Assembly: GCF_010501015.1 (NCBI RefSeq)
Contig: NZ_QVML01000018.1
Coordinates: 1 to 60,930, forward strand
DNA: 60,930 bases
Direction of reading: 5' to 3'
Source of the DNA: Bacteroides sp. 214
GTDB taxonomy: Bacteria; Bacteroidota; Bacteroidia; Bacteroidales; Bacteroidaceae
In this document: piece by piece, positions 37,894-47,656 of the stretch
Layout of the letters: every line of letters begins with the position of its first letter
How positions within the stretch are numbered: position 1 is the first letter of the stretch
The notes under the pieces: generated by a model
Databases searched by the model: none
What the model was told of the DNA's origin: nothing
The model's input: the letters and a program-made list of their open reading frames with translations, nothing else
Made by a program: the position numbers and the translations under genes

Positions 37894-39168
37894 ATGACAA
37901 AACCACTGGCAGAAAGACTTAGACCCAATACGCTGGACGAATATATCGGACAAAAACACTTGGTGGGTCCGGGTGCTATCTTGCGTAAGATGATTGATTC
38001 GGGGCGTATATCCTCATTTATCTTGTGGGGACCTCCGGGTGTGGGTAAAACAACACTTGCAAACATCATCGCCAATAAACTTGAAACACCTTTTTATACG
38101 CTGAGTGCTGTAACTTCGGGTGTAAAGGATGTGCGTGAGGTGATTGAAAAAGCAAAGAGTAACCGTTTTTTTTCGCAAGCAAGCCCTATTCTTTTTATTG
38201 ACGAAATACACCGTTTCAGCAAATCTCAACAAGATTCTTTGTTAGGCGCAGTAGAAAAAGGGGTTGTTACCTTAATTGGTGCAACAACAGAAAACCCTTC
38301 ATTTGAGGTTATTCGTCCGTTACTTTCACGTAGTCAGCTTTATGTGCTCAAATCTCTCGAAAAAGAGGATTTGCTTGAATTACTTAATCGCGCTATTAAA
38401 ACAGACGTGGTTCTCAAAGAGCGAAGTATCGAATTAAAAGAAACAAATGCTATTCTTCGTTTTTCGGGAGGAGATGCCCGCAAACTGCTGAATATATTAG
38501 AACTGGTTGTTGAATCGGATAGTGCCGACACGGTTGTTATTACCGACGACATCGTAACCGAACGCCTTCAGCAAAACCCCTTAGCGTATGATAAGGATGG
38601 AGAAATGCACTATGATATCATCTCTGCCTTTATCAAATCTATTCGTGGTAGCGACCCTGATGGTGCCATTTATTGGTTGGCACGCATGGTCGAAGGTGGT
38701 GAAGACCCTGCCTTTATTGCTCGCCGATTGGTTATTTCTGCTTCCGAAGATATTGGACTAGCCAACCCTAATGCTCTTTTACTTGCAAATGCTTGTTTTG
38801 ACACATTGATGAAAATTGGTTGGCCCGAAGGGCGTATTACGCTTGCACAAACCACTATTTACTTAGCCACAAGTCCGAAAAGCAACTCTGCCTACATGGC
38901 AGTAGATGCAGCCATTGAGTTGGTACGCCAAACGGGTAATCTTCCTGTGCCACTTCATTTACGCAATGCACCTACTAAATTGATGAAGCAGCTAGGATAT
39001 GGACAAGAATATAAATACGCGCATAGCTACGAAGGAAATTTTGTGAACCAACAATATCTGCCCGATGAACTAAAAAACAACCGGATATGGATGCCGCAAG
39101 GTAATCCTGCTGAGGATAAACTCACTGAGCGAATGAAAATGTTATGGGGCGAGAAATATAATAAATAA
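37894..39168 (+). CDS. rarA: Replication-associated recombination ATPase RarA/MgsA
   Basis: A 424-residue AAA+ ATPase acting at stalled replication forks. Motifs: Walker A GPPGVGKTTLA, Walker B ILFIDEIHRF, sensor 1 IGATTENPSFEV, sensor 2 GDARKLLNILE. The C-terminal tetramerisation region contains SIRGSDPDGAIYWLARM, and RNAPTKLMKQLGYG is also present. It begins with the family start PLAERLRPNTLDEYIGQ. Length is normal. Confidence 0.96.
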   Translation: MTKPLAERLRPNTLDEYIGQKHLVGPGAILRKMIDSGRISSFILWGPPGVGKTTLANIIANKLETPFYTLSAVTSGVKDVREVIEKAKSNRFFSQASPILFIDEIHRFSKSQQDSLLGAVEKGVVTLIGATTENPSFEVIRPLLSRSQLYVLKSLEKEDLLELLNRAIKTDVVLKERSIELKETNAILRFSGGDARKLLNILELVVESDSADTVVITDDIVTERLQQNPLAYDKDGEMHYDIISAFIKSIRGSDPDGAIYWLARMVEGGEDPAFIARRLVISASEDIGLANPNALLLANACFDTLMKIGWPEGRITLAQTTIYLATSPKSNSAYMAVDAAIELVRQTGNLPVPLHLRNAPTKLMKQLGYGQEYKYAHSYEGNFVNQQYLPDELKNNRIWMPQGNPAEDKLTERMKMLWGEKYNK

Positions 39169-39180
39169 TAAATTTAGTCT

Positions 39181-40137
39181 ATGAAAATTGTTGTTTTAGA
39201 TGGTTTTACCCTCAATCCGGGTGACCTGTCATGGGATGAATTAAAACAGTTGGGCGAATGTGAAATATACGATCGCACTGCCCCCGAAGAGGTTCTGCAA
39301 CGCGCTGCCGGTGCAGAAATAGTTCTAACCAATAAGACCGGACTCCCTGCAGAGTTCATCAACGCCCTACCCGATTTGAAATATATCGGTGTACTTGCCA
39401 CAGGCTACAATGTCCTGGATATAGAAGCAGCTAAAGCTCGTGGAATCATCGTAACAAACATACCGGCTTACAGCACTCCTTCAGTAGGTCAATTAGTCTT
39501 TGCACACATTCTCAATATAACTTCGCAGGTAAAACATCACTCGGACTTAGTACACCAAGGTCGTTGGGAGAAGAGTCAGGACTTTACATTTACCGACACA
39601 CCACTTATTGAGCTCTTAGGAAAGAAAATAGGTATTGTTGGGTTAGGTCAGATTGGCTATAACGTAGCTCGTGTTGCCCTCGGATTTGGGATGAAAGTAT
39701 GGGCATACACCTCAAAATCGCGCTTACAACTCCCTCCCGAAATTAAAAAGATGGAGTTAGACCAATTATTCCATGAATGTGACATTATTACACTCAATGT
39801 CCCCCTCAATGATGCTACCAAAGAAATGGTAAATGCCAAACGCCTTGCTTCTATGAAGCCAAGTGCTATTATCATTAATACAGGTCGCGGTGAACTTATC
39901 AATGAACAAGACCTTGCGGATGCCTTGAACAACGGAGTTATTTATGCCGCCGGTTTGGATGTGTTATCAACAGAGCCACCCAAAGCAGACAACCCGTTGC
40001 TGACCGCAAAGAATTGTTATATCACACCACACATTGCTTGGGCTACGTATGCTTCGCGCCAGCGCTTAATGAAAGTAATGCTGGAAAATATAGAAGCGTA
40101 TCAAGCTGGGAAACCGATAAATAATGTAGCAAAATAA
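39181..40137 (+). CDS. D-2-hydroxyacid dehydrogenase (NAD-dependent)
   Basis: A 318-residue enzyme of the D-isomer-specific 2-hydroxyacid dehydrogenase family, probably glycerate/hydroxypyruvate-like. The catalytic set is visible: substrate arginine in INTGRGELI, glutamate in LSTEPPKADNP, histidine in ITPHIAWAT, and Rossmann motif GLGQIGYNVARVALGFGM. Substrate cannot be fixed by reading. It lies 12 bp after rarA. Confidence 0.92.
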   Translation: MKIVVLDGFTLNPGDLSWDELKQLGECEIYDRTAPEEVLQRAAGAEIVLTNKTGLPAEFINALPDLKYIGVLATGYNVLDIEAAKARGIIVTNIPAYSTPSVGQLVFAHILNITSQVKHHSDLVHQGRWEKSQDFTFTDTPLIELLGKKIGIVGLGQIGYNVARVALGFGMKVWAYTSKSRLQLPPEIKKMELDQLFHECDIITLNVPLNDATKEMVNAKRLASMKPSAIIINTGRGELINEQDLADALNNGVIYAAGLDVLSTEPPKADNPLLTAKNCYITPHIAWATYASRQRLMKVMLENIEAYQAGKPINNVAK

Positions 40138-40149
40138 GCTACAGTTACT

Positions 40150-41589
40150 TTATCGTATCTTCATCAATTCTTCCATCAGCTGTTGTTGTGCTGCCGATGC
40201 CTCTACTCTTGTGCAGGGGCCGGTAACACAGCCTCCTTCGCACGCCATAACTTCAAGGAACTGCGCCGGGGCATTGCCACCTTTGGCATACGAACGTAAT
40301 AAAGCCACATTTTTCTTTGTGAGGTTGGCAACTTGTATGGCATTTACATCTTTGCCATTAAGCTGAGCTTTGATTGCCTCAATAACGCCACCGCTTTTGG
40401 CAAACCCATGTGCTTCTTTACTCGAGGCAAAAGAAACAGAATAAGGTTGCATATCTGCTAAGTTTATTTCAAAACCTGCCAACATCGAGCCTAGTTCCTC
40501 AAATGTAAGGGTAAAATCGGTATAAGGGTCATTTTTCACTTCCTTACGTTTCGCCACACACGGGCCTATGAACACCACAACAGCATCGGGCGATTTTTCT
40601 TTTACCACTTTAGCCGTATAGTACATTGGTGAACGTGTAGAAGAAACATATTTCTTCATACCAGGAATATGTTTTTCTACCAATTGCATGTACGACGGAC
40701 AGCAACTGGTGGTCATAAATGGTTCTTTGCCGTTTAATTTTTCTATAAACTCTTCGCTTTCACAACGGGTTGTTTCCATTGCTCCCTGTGCTACTTCCAC
40801 TACATCCGAGAAACCCATATTGCGTATTGCGCCATACACTTGTTCCAGTGGAGCCTTAAATTGTGAAGCTATAGAAGGAGCAACAATAGCCACTACCTCC
40901 TTGCCATTGCGAATACGTTGTAGCACATCAAAGACCTGTGATATTTCAAAAATAGCACCGAATGAACAAGCGTTAATGCACTTGCCACAATAGATGCACT
41001 TGGATTCGTCGATACTTTCAATACCATATTCATCCTTTTTAATAGCTTTTACCGGACAGGCTTCCTCACAAGGAACCGGCATATATACAATGGCATGATA
41101 ATGACAGCTTTGATGACACTTACCACACGAAATACAGGTATCATGATCTATTTCGGCTTTTCCGCTTTTGTTGAAGTGGATAGAACCTTTGGGGCAATTG
41201 AGATAACAGCTGCGAGCTACGCAGCCACGACAAAGATTGGTGATTTCGTAATTCACTTGCACGCACGATGAGCATGCCTCGTCAATAACACACATCAAGT
41301 TCTCCTTTTCGTTTGTAGAACGAGAGAGGGCTTTCTTTGCATAATCCGAAAGTGGTGTAAGTTCGTCGACCTCGTCGGACATATCAAAACCAAGCAAAGG
41401 AAAAGTCTTGTATTTCCACACAGCGCGTTCTTTATGCACACAGCAACGTCCGTGAACCTTCATCTGACGGGGGGTTAATTCAATTGGCAGACGGTCTATT
41501 TTCTCTGTCAACTGCTCTTCTTTCCAGAGCTTTACAAGCTTCGCCAGCAACTTGTGGCGCACAATCATTACATTGTTGGTAAAGGCCAT
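40150..41589 (-). CDS. [FeFe]-hydrogenase, monomeric group B-like
   Basis: A 479-residue soluble iron-only hydrogenase. The N-terminal third has many cysteines, including CSSCVQ and CRGCVARSCYLNC, then two 4Fe-4S ferredoxin motifs (CISCGKCHQSC and CIYCGKCINAC). The H-cluster domain has L1 TTSCCPSY, L2 GPCVAKRKEV and L3 EVMACEGGCVTGPC. These differ from the classic group A forms (TSCCPGW, MPCTAKK, GGGQP), so it fits the ferredoxin-linked group B. Maturases HydE, F and G are not in the window. A -7 box lies at 41616-41623. Confidence 0.9.
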   Translation of the reverse strand: MAFTNNVMIVRHKLLAKLVKLWKEEQLTEKIDRLPIELTPRQMKVHGRCCVHKERAVWKYKTFPLLGFDMSDEVDELTPLSDYAKKALSRSTNEKENLMCVIDEACSSCVQVNYEITNLCRGCVARSCYLNCPKGSIHFNKSGKAEIDHDTCISCGKCHQSCHYHAIVYMPVPCEEACPVKAIKKDEYGIESIDESKCIYCGKCINACSFGAIFEISQVFDVLQRIRNGKEVVAIVAPSIASQFKAPLEQVYGAIRNMGFSDVVEVAQGAMETTRCESEEFIEKLNGKEPFMTTSCCPSYMQLVEKHIPGMKKYVSSTRSPMYYTAKVVKEKSPDAVVVFIGPCVAKRKEVKNDPYTDFTLTFEELGSMLAGFEINLADMQPYSVSFASSKEAHGFAKSGGVIEAIKAQLNGKDVNAIQVANLTKKNVALLRSYAKGGNAPAQFLEVMACEGGCVTGPCTRVEASAAQQQLMEELMKIR

Positions 41590-41615
41590 ATCTTCGTTCT
41601 TTTCTAAATTTGCCG

Positions 41616-41623
41616 CAAAGGTA
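41616..41623 (-). promoter_or_regulatory. -7 box of the hydrogenase gene
   Basis: Minus-strand TACCTTTG lies 26 nt before the ATG at 41589. Confidence 0.6.
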
Positions 41624-41783
41624 CATAAAAAGTTTCTATATAGCTTTTATTAACAAGTCTTTAATAAGTTAAAGCAATACATTTGTATAAAAGCACAAAT
41701 AGCAGTTTAGAAAGAATTTTGTTTGAGAAAGATAGGCATTGGTGTATTTCAATCTCCAATAATTGAAAAAACTCCGTTTCTTA

Positions 41784-42724
41784 TATTGTATTTTACAACA
41801 GTACGATTAAGACGCTACCGAAGTGTCTGGATAGGCTTCTTTGTAAACATTTCAATTCTACAACAGTACGATTAAGACACATTGGTTTCGACGAGTCCGA
41901 AACCTATAATATCATTTCAATTCTACAACAGTACGATTAAGACCCAGTGTATTACACGGTGCTCGTTGTGCTTATAGTATTTCAATTCTACAACAGTACG
42001 ATTAAGACTCTTGATGCCATGGTGGGCAAGAACGGTGTGCAGGTATTTCAATTCTACAACAGTACGATTAAGACGAGTTCGACGAAGAAGATATAGCGCC
42101 TTATAAGTATTTCAATTCTACAACAGTACGATTAAGACTAATCCAGTAACATTATACTTTATTCCTGTAGGCTATTTCAATTCTACAACAGTACGATTAA
42201 GACTCAGCTTGTAACACTTAATGGATTGAAAGAATGGATTTCAATTCTACAACAGTACGATTAAGACTCCGACAAGGGTATGAAAATGCAGCCACGGAAG
42301 AATATTTCAATTCTACAACAGTACGATTAAGACACCTTGATTGTCTTGTTTGAATTGGATGTTTTGCATTTCAATTCTACAACAGTACGATTAAGACCTT
42401 CGTACAAGATGCAATTTCTTCATGTGATTTCTATTTCAATTCTACAACAGTACGATTAAGACATGGATACTTGGGCGGTTGCATTTTCTTCCGTCTTTAT
42501 TTCAATTCTACAACAGTACGATTAAGACACTGCCAACGCAACAACTTTTGCACATCTTGCGGAAATTTCAATTCTACAACAGTACGATTAAGACATTGCA
42601 AGGTGCATTGGATGGCTTGGAAAAGTCAAATTTCAATTCTACAACAGTACGATTAAGACGTTGTCCTCTATCAGAATCGGCATTGTTGTTCGGTATTTCA
42701 ATTCTACAACAGTACGATTAAGAC
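41784..42724 (-). CRISPR. Type I-B CRISPR array, 15 repeats and 14 spacers
   Basis: Thirty-base repeats start at 41784, 41849, 41914, 41979, 42045, 42109, 42174, 42238, 42304, 42368, 42433, 42499, 42565, 42630 and 42695. Spacers are 34-36 bp. On the minus strand the repeat begins GTCTTAATCGTACTG and ends GAATTGAAAT, giving the 8-nt handle ATTGAAAT typical of Cas6-processed type I-B repeats. Fourteen repeats are identical. The one at 41784 differs at 5 of its first 11 plus-strand positions, marking the old, leader-distal end. Transcription and spacer addition therefore come from the right (42725 side), next to cas2. No spacer matches elsewhere in the window that I could see. Confidence 0.98.
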
Positions 42725-42938
42725 CCCTATAAATTCCATATTTTTCACTTTGATAATCAGTTACTTATTTGCAAAACAGAGGGTGTTTTTATTCAAAAAA
42801 TCTGTCGACCCATAATAACAATAAATCTCTAGAAGATCGACATTACATCTAACAAATTGATAATCAATACGTCAAAGACCACTTTGTAATCCACAACAAT
42901 CCTCAATCAGTTTTATAGCATGGATCGACAAACACAAC
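42725..42938 (-). promoter_or_regulatory. CRISPR leader
   Basis: This AT-rich 214-bp stretch lies between cas2 and the newest repeat. By array polarity it is the leader. I see no unambiguous -7 box, so the promoter may be here or transcription may read on from the cas operon. Confidence 0.6.
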
Positions 42939-43202
42939 CTATAGAAAAACATCAATATTACTTCGTTCTTTTCCTATGATTTCCTTGTCGACCCAATTCT
43001 GCTGACGACCTTTGAAGATAATGATACTATCCTCATTCTCTTTCATAAAACCTTTAGCCAAAGATACAAGTTCTTTTAAACGAACTTCTGAAATTTCTCC
43101 CTCAAATACTGAATTTTGTATCCAATTAAGGTACTTGCGACATAATTTGAGCATTTTGGCTACCCGTTTCTCGCCAAAATCATAAACTAAAACAACATAC
43201 AT
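42939..43202 (-). CDS. cas2: CRISPR adaptation protein Cas2
   Basis: An 87-residue Cas2 with the characteristic start MYVVLVYDF, containing the conserved aspartate, then KLCRKYLNWIQNSVFEGEIS. The ATG at 43202 is preferred to a TTG three codons earlier because it gives the canonical N terminus. It lies 2 nt after the cas1 stop. It forms the Cas1-Cas2 spacer integrase. Confidence 0.94.
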   Translation of the reverse strand: MYVVLVYDFGEKRVAKMLKLCRKYLNWIQNSVFEGEISEVRLKELVSLAKGFMKENEDSIIIFKGRQQNWVDKEIIGKERSNIDVFL

Positions 43203-43204
43203 AA

Positions 43205-44221
43205 TTACCAATACATTTTAAGAGGTTTATATTCTTCAATGTTCAATAAATGCTTTGATAATTTGTAGCATTCCAATTTCACCAAATGACGGTAGCTAAC
43301 ACTACGGTTCAATGTTTTGTGTTTGATTGTTTCAGTTAGTTTATCCTCAATAGCTTTCACGAAGATTTTTTTGCCCGATTCGTTTAATAAGCACCTATTG
43401 AGCTTCTTGTCGAAGTGCTTTTCTTGAATTTCCTTCTTGTTAAGCACTTTAAAGATGGCTTTATCAATAATAATAGGCTTAAATATTTCTGCCACGTCTA
43501 AGGCTAAAGAATATCGTCTTTCGCCCGGGGTATGAAGAAAACTGATTGTAGGATTTAGCTGAGTTTGGTGAATAGCCCTTAAGCAAACTGTGTAGCAAAT
43601 CATATTACCAAATGAAATTAAAGCATTTACCTCGTTCTGAGGAGGCTGTTTGGTGCGAACACCCATAGTAAACTCTCCCAGAATAAGGTTAAATGCCTGA
43701 TAATAATTTTGCCTTATCAATCCCTCTATTCCCATGAGTTCGTCAACAGCTGTGGTTTCGGATATTTTAGATGCATATTCTTTAATGATATTTATTATAT
43801 CCTCCATATCCTTGCCACGCCTGTTATAATATTGAAGATTTTTAATCATATTGTGCGCAGCAGCCTCTATGAATTTCTGTGCAATAACCATTCGTTTCTT
43901 TTTGTTTTGATAGAAGGAAGTTTGCGCTAACAGCATTCTTCCCGAAAGAAGCGAATCTTTAGGCATGAAAGAACCGGTGTAGTTTTCGTAATAATCGAAG
44001 AAATGAACCGCTATATCTTTCTGACCGAGAAAGTTGAATAAAGCACTATTAGCTCGCAAAGAGCCAAAGACGTAAAACTCGCTGATATCTTCGACCGGTA
44101 AATAACGGGGTTGTCCATCTCTTTCTCTACCATCTCCATCCTCCGAAACCGGAGTGAATTTAAGTGTATTGTCTTTTCTCTCCAACACACCCGGATTAAA
44201 CAAATAAAATGTCTTCTTCAT
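43205..44221 (-). CDS. cas1: CRISPR integrase Cas1 (type I-B)
   Basis: A 338-residue Cas1. The N-terminal beta domain begins KKTFYLFNPGVLERKDNTL. The catalytic helical domain has glutamate in LMGIEGLIRQNYYQAFN, histidine in SFLHTPGERRYSLALDVAEIFKP and the nearby aspartate. It joins with Cas2 to insert new spacers at the leader end. It overlaps cas4 by 4 bp. Confidence 0.96.
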   Translation of the reverse strand: MKKTFYLFNPGVLERKDNTLKFTPVSEDGDGRERDGQPRYLPVEDISEFYVFGSLRANSALFNFLGQKDIAVHFFDYYENYTGSFMPKDSLLSGRMLLAQTSFYQNKKKRMVIAQKFIEAAAHNMIKNLQYYNRRGKDMEDIINIIKEYASKISETTAVDELMGIEGLIRQNYYQAFNLILGEFTMGVRTKQPPQNEVNALISFGNMICYTVCLRAIHQTQLNPTISFLHTPGERRYSLALDVAEIFKPIIIDKAIFKVLNKKEIQEKHFDKKLNRCLLNESGKKIFVKAIEDKLTETIKHKTLNRSVSYRHLVKLECYKLSKHLLNIEEYKPLKMYW

Positions 44222-44730
44222 GATTCTTCCTCTCCACTATAACAAAAATCAAAATAACTGCAGTTTCTGCAAATCTTAGTCTTCTCAATTGGTGGACAGG
44301 TATCCGATTCTCCAATGGATTCAATCTCTTTTTCCATCTTCTGAATGGATTCCCTGTCTATGCTGCTTAAGATAATCGTTTCCTTTTTTCGTAACAACGG
44401 ATATTCTAAGATGCCCGATACTCCTGTTATTCCATTGCGTTCGAATACATATATGTAGTATTTTAACTGCCATTCGTGAGCTGCCTCAATTTTATTGGAC
44501 TTCTTAATTTCATGAATGATTTTGTTTTTGGTATCATAGAAATCAACCTTGATACCATCCAGCTCAATCTCTTCATATTTATACGAACGCTGTTGATAAC
44601 TATTTTCATGAATCAACTTACCCTCATAAACAAGGTCTGAAGTATGCTCCATGTTGATGTTGTTTATAAACAACCATAGTTTTCGTTTACAAACAAACAG
44701 ATAGTTGAAGTGAGTACCGGTGATGCGCAT
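44218..44730 (-). CDS. cas4: CRISPR adaptation nuclease Cas4
   Basis: A 170-residue RecB-type nuclease with an iron-sulfur cluster: the first cysteine in LFVCKRKLW and three more in KICRNCSYFDFCYS. Nuclease residues are visible in GIKVDFYD, HEIKKS and HEWQLKYYIYV. It trims prespacers and helps select PAM and orientation. It lies between cas3 and cas1, 5 bp after cas3. Confidence 0.94.
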   Translation of the reverse strand: MRITGTHFNYLFVCKRKLWLFINNINMEHTSDLVYEGKLIHENSYQQRSYKYEEIELDGIKVDFYDTKNKIIHEIKKSNKIEAAHEWQLKYYIYVFERNGITGVSGILEYPLLRKKETIILSSIDRESIQKMEKEIESIGESDTCPPIEKTKICRNCSYFDFCYSGEEES

Positions 44731-44735
44731 ATTAT

Positions 44736-46988
44736 TTATAATTGATTATCTGAATCTGTTTCTTTAAACATATTCATTTGAAGTCCTAATTCCTCACTAT
44801 AGACACGTTTTATAATCCAGACGGATTTATCATATAGGTCTTTAGATTTGTTTGATTCAAAACAAAATCTTTGCTTATAAATTTCATTAGTACTTCTAAG
44901 ACTGGCAAAACGTCCTTTTCTAATAGAGACCAACAATCCCTCAGCTCTAACATATTGATTTTCAATTAGAAGATTTTGATATTCATCAATCAATTCAACT
45001 GGTAACACTTTTATTCCATCAAACCGTTTATAAAATTCCTCTTCTTGTTCAGGATACTCACTAAATGGAACTAAACTTTTTTGAGTGAAGTACTCTAGTA
45101 AATCTAAAGTTTGATTGTACTCTTCTCTGTCGCCTTTCAGCCAATCAGGATAAACAAAGTCCATCATTTCTTGTAATTTGGCCTCTTTTACAAATCCATC
45201 TTCTTCTTGAATGCAACGATTAAGTATTTCTATTGTGTTTTGAACTATTTCTTCTTTATAAATGTATTTATCATTTTCACTCCTTTCTACAAACACATAG
45301 CAGGGTGAAATACCCTTTTTTCTTCTTCGGTTTACTCTTCCAAAACGTTGAATCAAAGCATCAAGCGGAGCTGGTTCTGTGTAAATAATATCATAATCAA
45401 TATCAAGACTTACCTCAATAGCCTGAGTGCCTACAAGCAATTTTACAGAATCTCCCTTTAATTCTCTTTCTTTTTTTACGCGATCTCTATTATTAAACCG
45501 TCCATGCAATAATACTTTGTTAGTACAATCCAGTTCATTGTAAACAATCTGTGCTTGCTCTACTGTATTGCATACAATCAAGACTTTTTCTTTTCCAATA
45601 TCTAATACTCTTTGTATACACTTTAATGAATCAGATAAAAGTCCGGGTAACATAAATACTTGATGTCGCATAAATTCATTATACAAAGCTGTGTCAGCCT
45701 GAATGAATTCATGGTTTCCTAAAGCCGCCTCTAGTTCTTTATGCAAATATTGCGGCAAGGTAGCTGTCATGACTAGAACATGTACGTGAAGTTTCTGAAT
45801 GGCAAACTTTAATAAGGCCACAATCTGCGCGAAAACATTGGGTTCGTAAGCATGGATTTCGTCAAAGATAAAATAAGCACCTGCCCACTCGAATAATCCT
45901 TTCTCATAGCCTTTTAATCCGAATAAATGTTTTAGTAGTTGAAAAGGAGTGACTATTTTTACGGGAGTTACTAACGTTTTGAAATCTTCGTTCAAAGTAA
46001 CTCCTTCAATACTAGAATCTTCCGACATCTTTGCGTCAAGATATTGAGTAACTTTCCCATGTAGCATACCTACTTTGTTGTCGTATACTTCACGATTAAG
46101 GCGCTCGTACATTGCATTAATAGAAGCAGTAAATGGCAATACATAAAATACTCGACCTTGCCCCCGATTCTTTATCTCATTTTCTACCCACAGGAAGGCT
46201 GCTTCTGTTTTACCCGAACCTGTGGGACTTTTAAGAATAATGTTTCCTGCTGTTTCTGATGCTCTTTTCTGATGAAAATGTGGTGGAAATTTATGTGTAA
46301 AACTAAAATCCCCTTCATTGAGTTGTTTGAGTTTAGTGATGCCTGCTGAGGCTAAATGATCGCATTGTTTCAATGCGCCAATAAGCAACAGGTACTCAAC
46401 AGAAATATTGCTGCTCTTAAATATTACTTTGCTTTTCAATTGATTTATAAAAGTATGAATATTGAGATTGGAATCTTCATCTTGAAATTTGATTTCATAT
46501 TCGCCAAGTATTTCACTGATTATTCTTTTGTCTATTTGATTTAATTCTTCCCGGAAGTTGGTTTTACAATCAGTTAAAATATCAAGAAGAAAATCGTCTT
46601 CATTCTTATAATCATACTCTATTCGTGAGTATAATTCATCGAAAGATTTATGATGACACAAAATTACAGGTAGAATATATATTTTTTCTTTCTCAGTTAA
46701 ATTTATGCAACTCGCAAGTATGACCGAGAAGATTTCATGTCGCTGACCATTCCACTTATTATGTAAATTCTTTAGCATCCGTTGAAATTCCCGATGTGCT
46801 TTTCCTGTATCATGTAGTATAATGCAATTTTTCAGTGAGTTCCAAAAAAAATCCCTATCCACCAAAGGTAAGTTTGGAATACACCTTCTTAGCTGCTCAT
46901 AAATACATAAACAGTCACAAATATGTTGAGTAAGCGAAATTTCAGGTTCTGATTTTGCCAGAACCTGAAATTTATTTGTATTATTCAT
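44736..46988 (-). CDS. cas3: CRISPR helicase-nuclease Cas3
   Basis: A 750-residue Cas3 with a fused N-terminal HD nuclease (ILHDTGKAHREF, GQRHEIFS, ILCHHKS) and an SF2 helicase: Walker A KSPTGSGKTEAAFLW, DExH box FIFDEIHAYEP, motif III MTATLP, motif VI LIQRFGRVNRRRK. It degrades DNA recruited by Cascade. Its start overlaps the cas5 end by 8 bp. Confidence 0.96.
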   Translation of the reverse strand: MNNTNKFQVLAKSEPEISLTQHICDCLCIYEQLRRCIPNLPLVDRDFFWNSLKNCIILHDTGKAHREFQRMLKNLHNKWNGQRHEIFSVILASCINLTEKEKIYILPVILCHHKSFDELYSRIEYDYKNEDDFLLDILTDCKTNFREELNQIDKRIISEILGEYEIKFQDEDSNLNIHTFINQLKSKVIFKSSNISVEYLLLIGALKQCDHLASAGITKLKQLNEGDFSFTHKFPPHFHQKRASETAGNIILKSPTGSGKTEAAFLWVENEIKNRGQGRVFYVLPFTASINAMYERLNREVYDNKVGMLHGKVTQYLDAKMSEDSSIEGVTLNEDFKTLVTPVKIVTPFQLLKHLFGLKGYEKGLFEWAGAYFIFDEIHAYEPNVFAQIVALLKFAIQKLHVHVLVMTATLPQYLHKELEAALGNHEFIQADTALYNEFMRHQVFMLPGLLSDSLKCIQRVLDIGKEKVLIVCNTVEQAQIVYNELDCTNKVLLHGRFNNRDRVKKERELKGDSVKLLVGTQAIEVSLDIDYDIIYTEPAPLDALIQRFGRVNRRRKKGISPCYVFVERSENDKYIYKEEIVQNTIEILNRCIQEEDGFVKEAKLQEMMDFVYPDWLKGDREEYNQTLDLLEYFTQKSLVPFSEYPEQEEEFYKRFDGIKVLPVELIDEYQNLLIENQYVRAEGLLVSIRKGRFASLRSTNEIYKQRFCFESNKSKDLYDKSVWIIKRVYSEELGLQMNMFKETDSDNQL

Positions 46989-47655
46989 TAGGCACAGTTA
47001 TCTGATGAAAGTAAATATCAATTTCATCTCCTTCAACCGAATCAGCATAAATTTTCATTTGAGGATCCCTAACAGGATTATGACATGAAATAACACTATA
47101 AGGTTCCACCAATAAAGGTTTTCGCGGAATAGTATTACTAAAATACGCAGGTAGAGCTTGCAATGTACCCGGCAATAGGTGCTTTTTGATAGGGATTACC
47201 TGTCCGGCAATGTGTGTCGCATCTTCTTTTTCTGTCAATTCAACTATCTCAATAGACTCTATACTAGCCAAGTCACTACTCCGCCCTAAAGTTAGTTGGT
47301 AATGCGGATTCCGAAAATAGCCTGCTATTTGTTCGTCTTTTATGTAAATATAGAGCTGACAATCATAAAGAAACTCTCGTCGAATAACATTGGATTTAAC
47401 CTGATTTTTCGGAACTCCTTTACTGTCGTTTTCTATTTGATAAATAGTTTCTAAGTCTACCGATTTTGCTTGATAGGTGAAATAATAACCTATCATAAAA
47501 GAATGATGCATTAAATACTTACCCGAACACGCATTGATAAGCCCCAATACAGTAGATATGGGAGGGACTTCTAGCGTTGGTTGAAATCCGGAAATAATAT
47601 TCGGATATCTAAAGCTTGAGGTCCACGAACTTATCTTAATTCGGAACACTTCCAT
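46981..47655 (-). CDS. cas5: Cascade subunit Cas5 (type I-B)
   Basis: A 224-residue Cas5 with the family start EVFRIKISSWTSSFRYPN and the following PTLEVPPISTVLGLINACSG, a Cas5b/Cas5t pattern. It should bind the 5' handle of the crRNA. It is 1 bp from cas7 and overlaps cas3. Confidence 0.93.
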   Translation of the reverse strand: MEVFRIKISSWTSSFRYPNIISGFQPTLEVPPISTVLGLINACSGKYLMHHSFMIGYYFTYQAKSVDLETIYQIENDSKGVPKNQVKSNVIRREFLYDCQLYIYIKDEQIAGYFRNPHYQLTLGRSSDLASIESIEIVELTEKEDATHIAGQVIPIKKHLLPGTLQALPAYFSNTIPRKPLLVEPYSVISCHNPVRDPQMKIYADSVEGDEIDIYFHQITVPNE

Positions 47656-47656
47656 C

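Noticed and set aside
42471..42721. Reading frames inside the CRISPR array
   Set aside because: They are repeated translations of the CRISPR repeat (YNSTTVRLRHC-like), not genes.
41590..42938. A tRNA or other structured RNA gene around the CRISPR array
   Set aside because: I found no cloverleaf or T-loop-like sequence; the space is promoter, array and leader.
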